A program made the translations under genes and the position numbers. A stretch of 64,000 nucleotides of DNA from the IMG/VR virus record IMGVR_UViG_3300020411_000980, positions 1-64,000 of that record. The stretch is one strand, 5' to 3'. Source of the DNA: a virus. Shown here in pieces: positions 62,236 to 64,000 of the stretch; within the stretch, counting starts at the first letter, position 1; the number at the start of each line of letters is the position of its first letter. Below the pieces are notes generated by a model. The model was not told the DNA's origin. It saw only the letters and a program-made list of their open reading frames with translations, and searched no databases.

Positions 62236-62940
62236 CTACGCGAAAAAACTTGCTAGACCCTCCAGTTTAACTGTACTAGTTACTTCAGTTTTAGGATTGA
62301 AGACTTCAATGTCTTTCGACAATTTAGGCATAGTTTCGAAGAACTGCTGCACGTTAGCAAATTGTTGTGAGTTCATATCCTCAAAGAACGCAACTAATTC
62401 TGCCTTCTTGTAGTCTTTTGCTTCGTGTAGTTCTTCACCATCAGCGATTGATTCAGTACAATCTGCTGCTAGTTTAAATACATCATCAATACCAGGATTA
62501 TCAACCAAATTATTCTTAACGAATACATCCAATGAAGGATATTTCATCGTTAAAGTGATTTCATCAGTAAGTTTGATAATATTGGTGTGTTCTTTTGGAA
62601 TTTGTACTTCTACTTCATCCAAATTAACTTCAACATCGACCTGTGTTTCATTGTCATCAGGACAAGTGAGTTTAAATTCACTTACTTCTCCAACAGATTT
62701 ACCTCTGATCTTCAAGAACAAATATTCAATCTCAAAAGTAGCTAAATTAGCAGCATTTTTGACATTAGTACAAGATTTGATAATCTCCTTAACGGCTTTT
62801 ATCATTTCTTTCTGATTTTGAGTCTCCATCGCAAGATAAAGAAGTTTCTCCTCTTTAACTAAAAATGGACGATAGGTCACTTTAAGACCACGAGGCAACA
62901 CGCATTCATAATCTGGAATGCTCAGCTTGGGTAAAGGCAT
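62236..62940 (-). CDS. 26: Baseplate hub subunit gp26
   Basis: A 234-residue protein of the T4 gp26 family: ECVLPRGLKVTYRPFLVKEEKLLYLA at the start is the family's mark, and the length is similar to T4 gp26 (208). In T4 it helps build the central hub. The last codons read AGT TTT TTC GCG TAG: T TTT TTC at 62248-62242 is a canonical -1 slippery heptamer just before the stop, with the gp51-like frame in the -1 register. A CTAAATAG box (62969-62976) lies 29-36 bases upstream. Confidence 0.88.
   Translation of the reverse strand: MPLPKLSIPDYECVLPRGLKVTYRPFLVKEEKLLYLAMETQNQKEMIKAVKEIIKSCTNVKNAANLATFEIEYLFLKIRGKSVGEVSEFKLTCPDDNETQVDVEVNLDEVEVQIPKEHTNIIKLTDEITLTMKYPSLDVFVKNNLVDNPGIDDVFKLAADCTESIADGEELHEAKDYKKAELVAFFEDMNSQQFANVQQFFETMPKLSKDIEVFNPKTEVTSTVKLEGLASFFA
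62242..62248 (-). promoter_or_regulatory. Candidate -1 ribosomal frameshift site (T TTT TTC)
   Basis: In the gp26 frame the sequence T-TTT-TTC ends 4 bases before the TAG stop. Shifting back 1 base gives a continuous reading from gp26 to the end of the gp51-like ORF without a stop. The same pattern serves lambda G/GT-type tail chaperone genes, which also sit just before the tape-measure gene. Confidence 0.65.
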
Positions 62941-62968
62941 TTTGTAAGGGTATTACACTTCAGTATAT

Positions 62969-62976
62969 CTATTTAG
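62969..62976 (-). promoter_or_regulatory. Late promoter-like box (CTAAATAG)
   Basis: The minus strand reads CTAAATAG 29-36 bases upstream of gp26, in the short gap after the 245-residue gene. Confidence 0.5.
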
Positions 62977-62977
62977 C

Positions 62978-63715
62978 CTATATTCCGTACTGTGTTTGCT
63001 CAGCTGCAGGAGCATTCCATTCTAATCCCAACTTCTTAGCAATAGATGCTGACTCACTAACAACGTGATCTGTAGTCCAATCCTTATTACGTTGTACCTT
63101 CGTTGTAAATCTATATCTCTCAAACTTAAATGCAACAGGCAGTGTCAATATACCACTATTCTCGTTACCAAAATCTAATGTACCCATATTATATGGATAT
63201 ACGCCACTAAAACACCATACACCAACTGCTTTATTCAACCTACCATAGTAATCAATACCTTCCTTTCTAGTTCTGGATAGTAAGTTAGAACCACGTTCCC
63301 ACTTCCTTACCCATACTTCAGTAACATAATCATCATAGAAACCAACTCTATTCTCAGAATCAGGTGCCATAGCATTCATCCACTTCTCATAGAAGTTTCT
63401 ATGCCACTGATCTTTGGTTACCATAAAAGATATATTTAATTCATTCGCTGTTTGTCCCGTAGCATAAGTCCTAGTAATACCAAAATTACGTACCTCACCC
63501 GTTGTAACGTTACGTGATGGGACTGTCACGTTACTCGCAAAGTAATTCAATGCATCACAATAATCTGCTGGGTTAAATTCCCAGCCTGGAATACGCCCGA
63601 ATATTGGTGGAACTCCAAAATCAATGGAGTACAGATTACCTAAAGCAGGTTCCTTAGCTCCAGTTCCTACTAAATCCTTGAAGCGAGTAAATGAATTTTG
63701 GTGACGATGTGGCAT
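62978..63715 (-). CDS. Baseplate tail-tube protein (gp48/gp54-like)
   Basis: A 245-residue protein with tail-tube character: a SNVTVPSRNVTTGEVRNFGI segment near residue 80, NELNISFMVTKDQWHRNFYEKWMNA near 115, and YYGRLNKAVGVWCFSGVYPYN near 175. This is the layout of the T4 tube-initiator and cap proteins gp48 and gp54. Which of the two cannot be decided. It overlaps the next upstream gene by 1 base. Confidence 0.6.
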   Translation of the reverse strand: MPHRHQNSFTRFKDLVGTGAKEPALGNLYSIDFGVPPIFGRIPGWEFNPADYCDALNYFASNVTVPSRNVTTGEVRNFGITRTYATGQTANELNISFMVTKDQWHRNFYEKWMNAMAPDSENRVGFYDDYVTEVWVRKWERGSNLLSRTRKEGIDYYGRLNKAVGVWCFSGVYPYNMGTLDFGNENSGILTLPVAFKFERYRFTTKVQRNKDWTTDHVVSESASIAKKLGLEWNAPAAEQTQYGI

Positions 63716-63999
63716 TAGAATATAATTCTAGTCGGGATGTCGATATTTCTTCCGTTGACTGTAACAACGAATTGTTCAGAGGGAATCAATCCTATATCAT
63801 CCCATTCCGATTCTGGAACTCTGTAAAAAGGACTTTGTACATTACTCCTCAAGTATTTATGGAATGTCTGAGGTGGGTGATTTACATCAAAACCTGCTCT
63901 TCTAGCAGCTGGTTGTAAATAATGGACATTTGAACCCCAAAAGTGATTCGCACTTTCTCCAGTAACATATACTAATGGGTATTTATCCCACTTTGGCAT
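63715..63999 (-). CDS. Virion-associated protein, C-terminal part (cut by window)
   Basis: The reading frame is open to the right edge. The 94-residue piece (PLVYVTGESANHFWGSNVHYLQPAARRAGF...) matches the end of a larger protein family of T4-like phages with a PLVxxxxxxxxxFxGxNxHYLxP motif and HKYLRS. The ATG at 63997-63999 lies at PKWDKYPLVY and is likely internal rather than the true start, which would be outside. No name assigned. Confidence 0.6.
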   Translation of the reverse strand: MPKWDKYPLVYVTGESANHFWGSNVHYLQPAARRAGFDVNHPPQTFHKYLRSNVQSPFYRVPESEWDDIGLIPSEQFVVTVNGRNIDIPTRIIF

Positions 64000-64000
64000 C

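Noticed and set aside
1-64000. CRISPR arrays, insertion sequences, integrase or attachment sites
   Set aside because: No regularly spaced repeats, transposase motifs or site-specific recombinase were seen.

Overview
The window looks like part of the genome of a marine T4-like myovirus infecting cyanobacteria (a cyanomyovirus). Every credible gene is on the minus strand. It carries T4-type baseplate genes (gp6, gp25, gp26, gp5, and hub/tape-measure-like proteins) together with cyanophage-typical host-derived genes: a heme oxygenase, a CP12-like Calvin-cycle inhibitor and two CpeT-like bilin lyase genes. Base composition is AT-rich throughout. No tRNA, rRNA, CRISPR array, integrase or insertion sequence could be supported.

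Layout from left to right; transcription runs right to left. (1) 1-17.8 kb: a giant virion protein cut by the left edge (at least 3167 residues), gp6, gp25, a PAAR-like spike protein, a 1253-residue structural protein, an HNH endonuclease and a 2OG-Fe(II) oxygenase. (2) 17.8-29.4 kb: a dense set of small early-type genes, many only 34-110 residues and overlapping by a few bases. Among them are an NlpC/P60 peptidase, a PD-(D/E)XK nuclease, a DNA methyltransferase and an SF2 helicase. Rho-independent terminators divide this region, and it holds one larger regulatory interval (19487-19760). That interval has two divergent consensus sigma-70 promoters, a palindrome between them, and DnaA-box-like sites. 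(3) 29.4-39.9 kb: a metabolic island of six Fe(II)/2-oxoglutarate oxygenases, three related proteins of a DUF6065-like family, a heme oxygenase and two flavin-dependent tryptophan-halogenase-like proteins. (4) 39.9-64 kb: virion genes, with glycine-rich fibre/adhesin proteins, large fibre or structural proteins, tandem CpeT-like genes, a gp5-like hub spike, another 2OG oxygenase, CP12, hub and tape-measure-like proteins (one with an M23 peptidase domain), a gp26/gp51-like pair with a canonical -1 frameshift site, a tail-tube-like protein, and a partial gene at the right edge.

The virion genes are preceded by short T4-type late promoter motifs (TATAAATA or CTAAATA-like). The small-gene region uses sigma-70-like boxes placed directly after terminators. 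Three intergenic stretches (22704-22816, 25958-26019 and 52431-52538) fold into convincing multi-helix structures and are candidate non-coding or cis-regulatory RNAs. The most unusual content is the halogenase/oxygenase/DUF6065-like island, the origin-like divergent promoter region, the three structured RNAs and the gp26/gp51 frameshift site.

All assignments come from reading motifs and family resemblance in the sequence; no database search was run.
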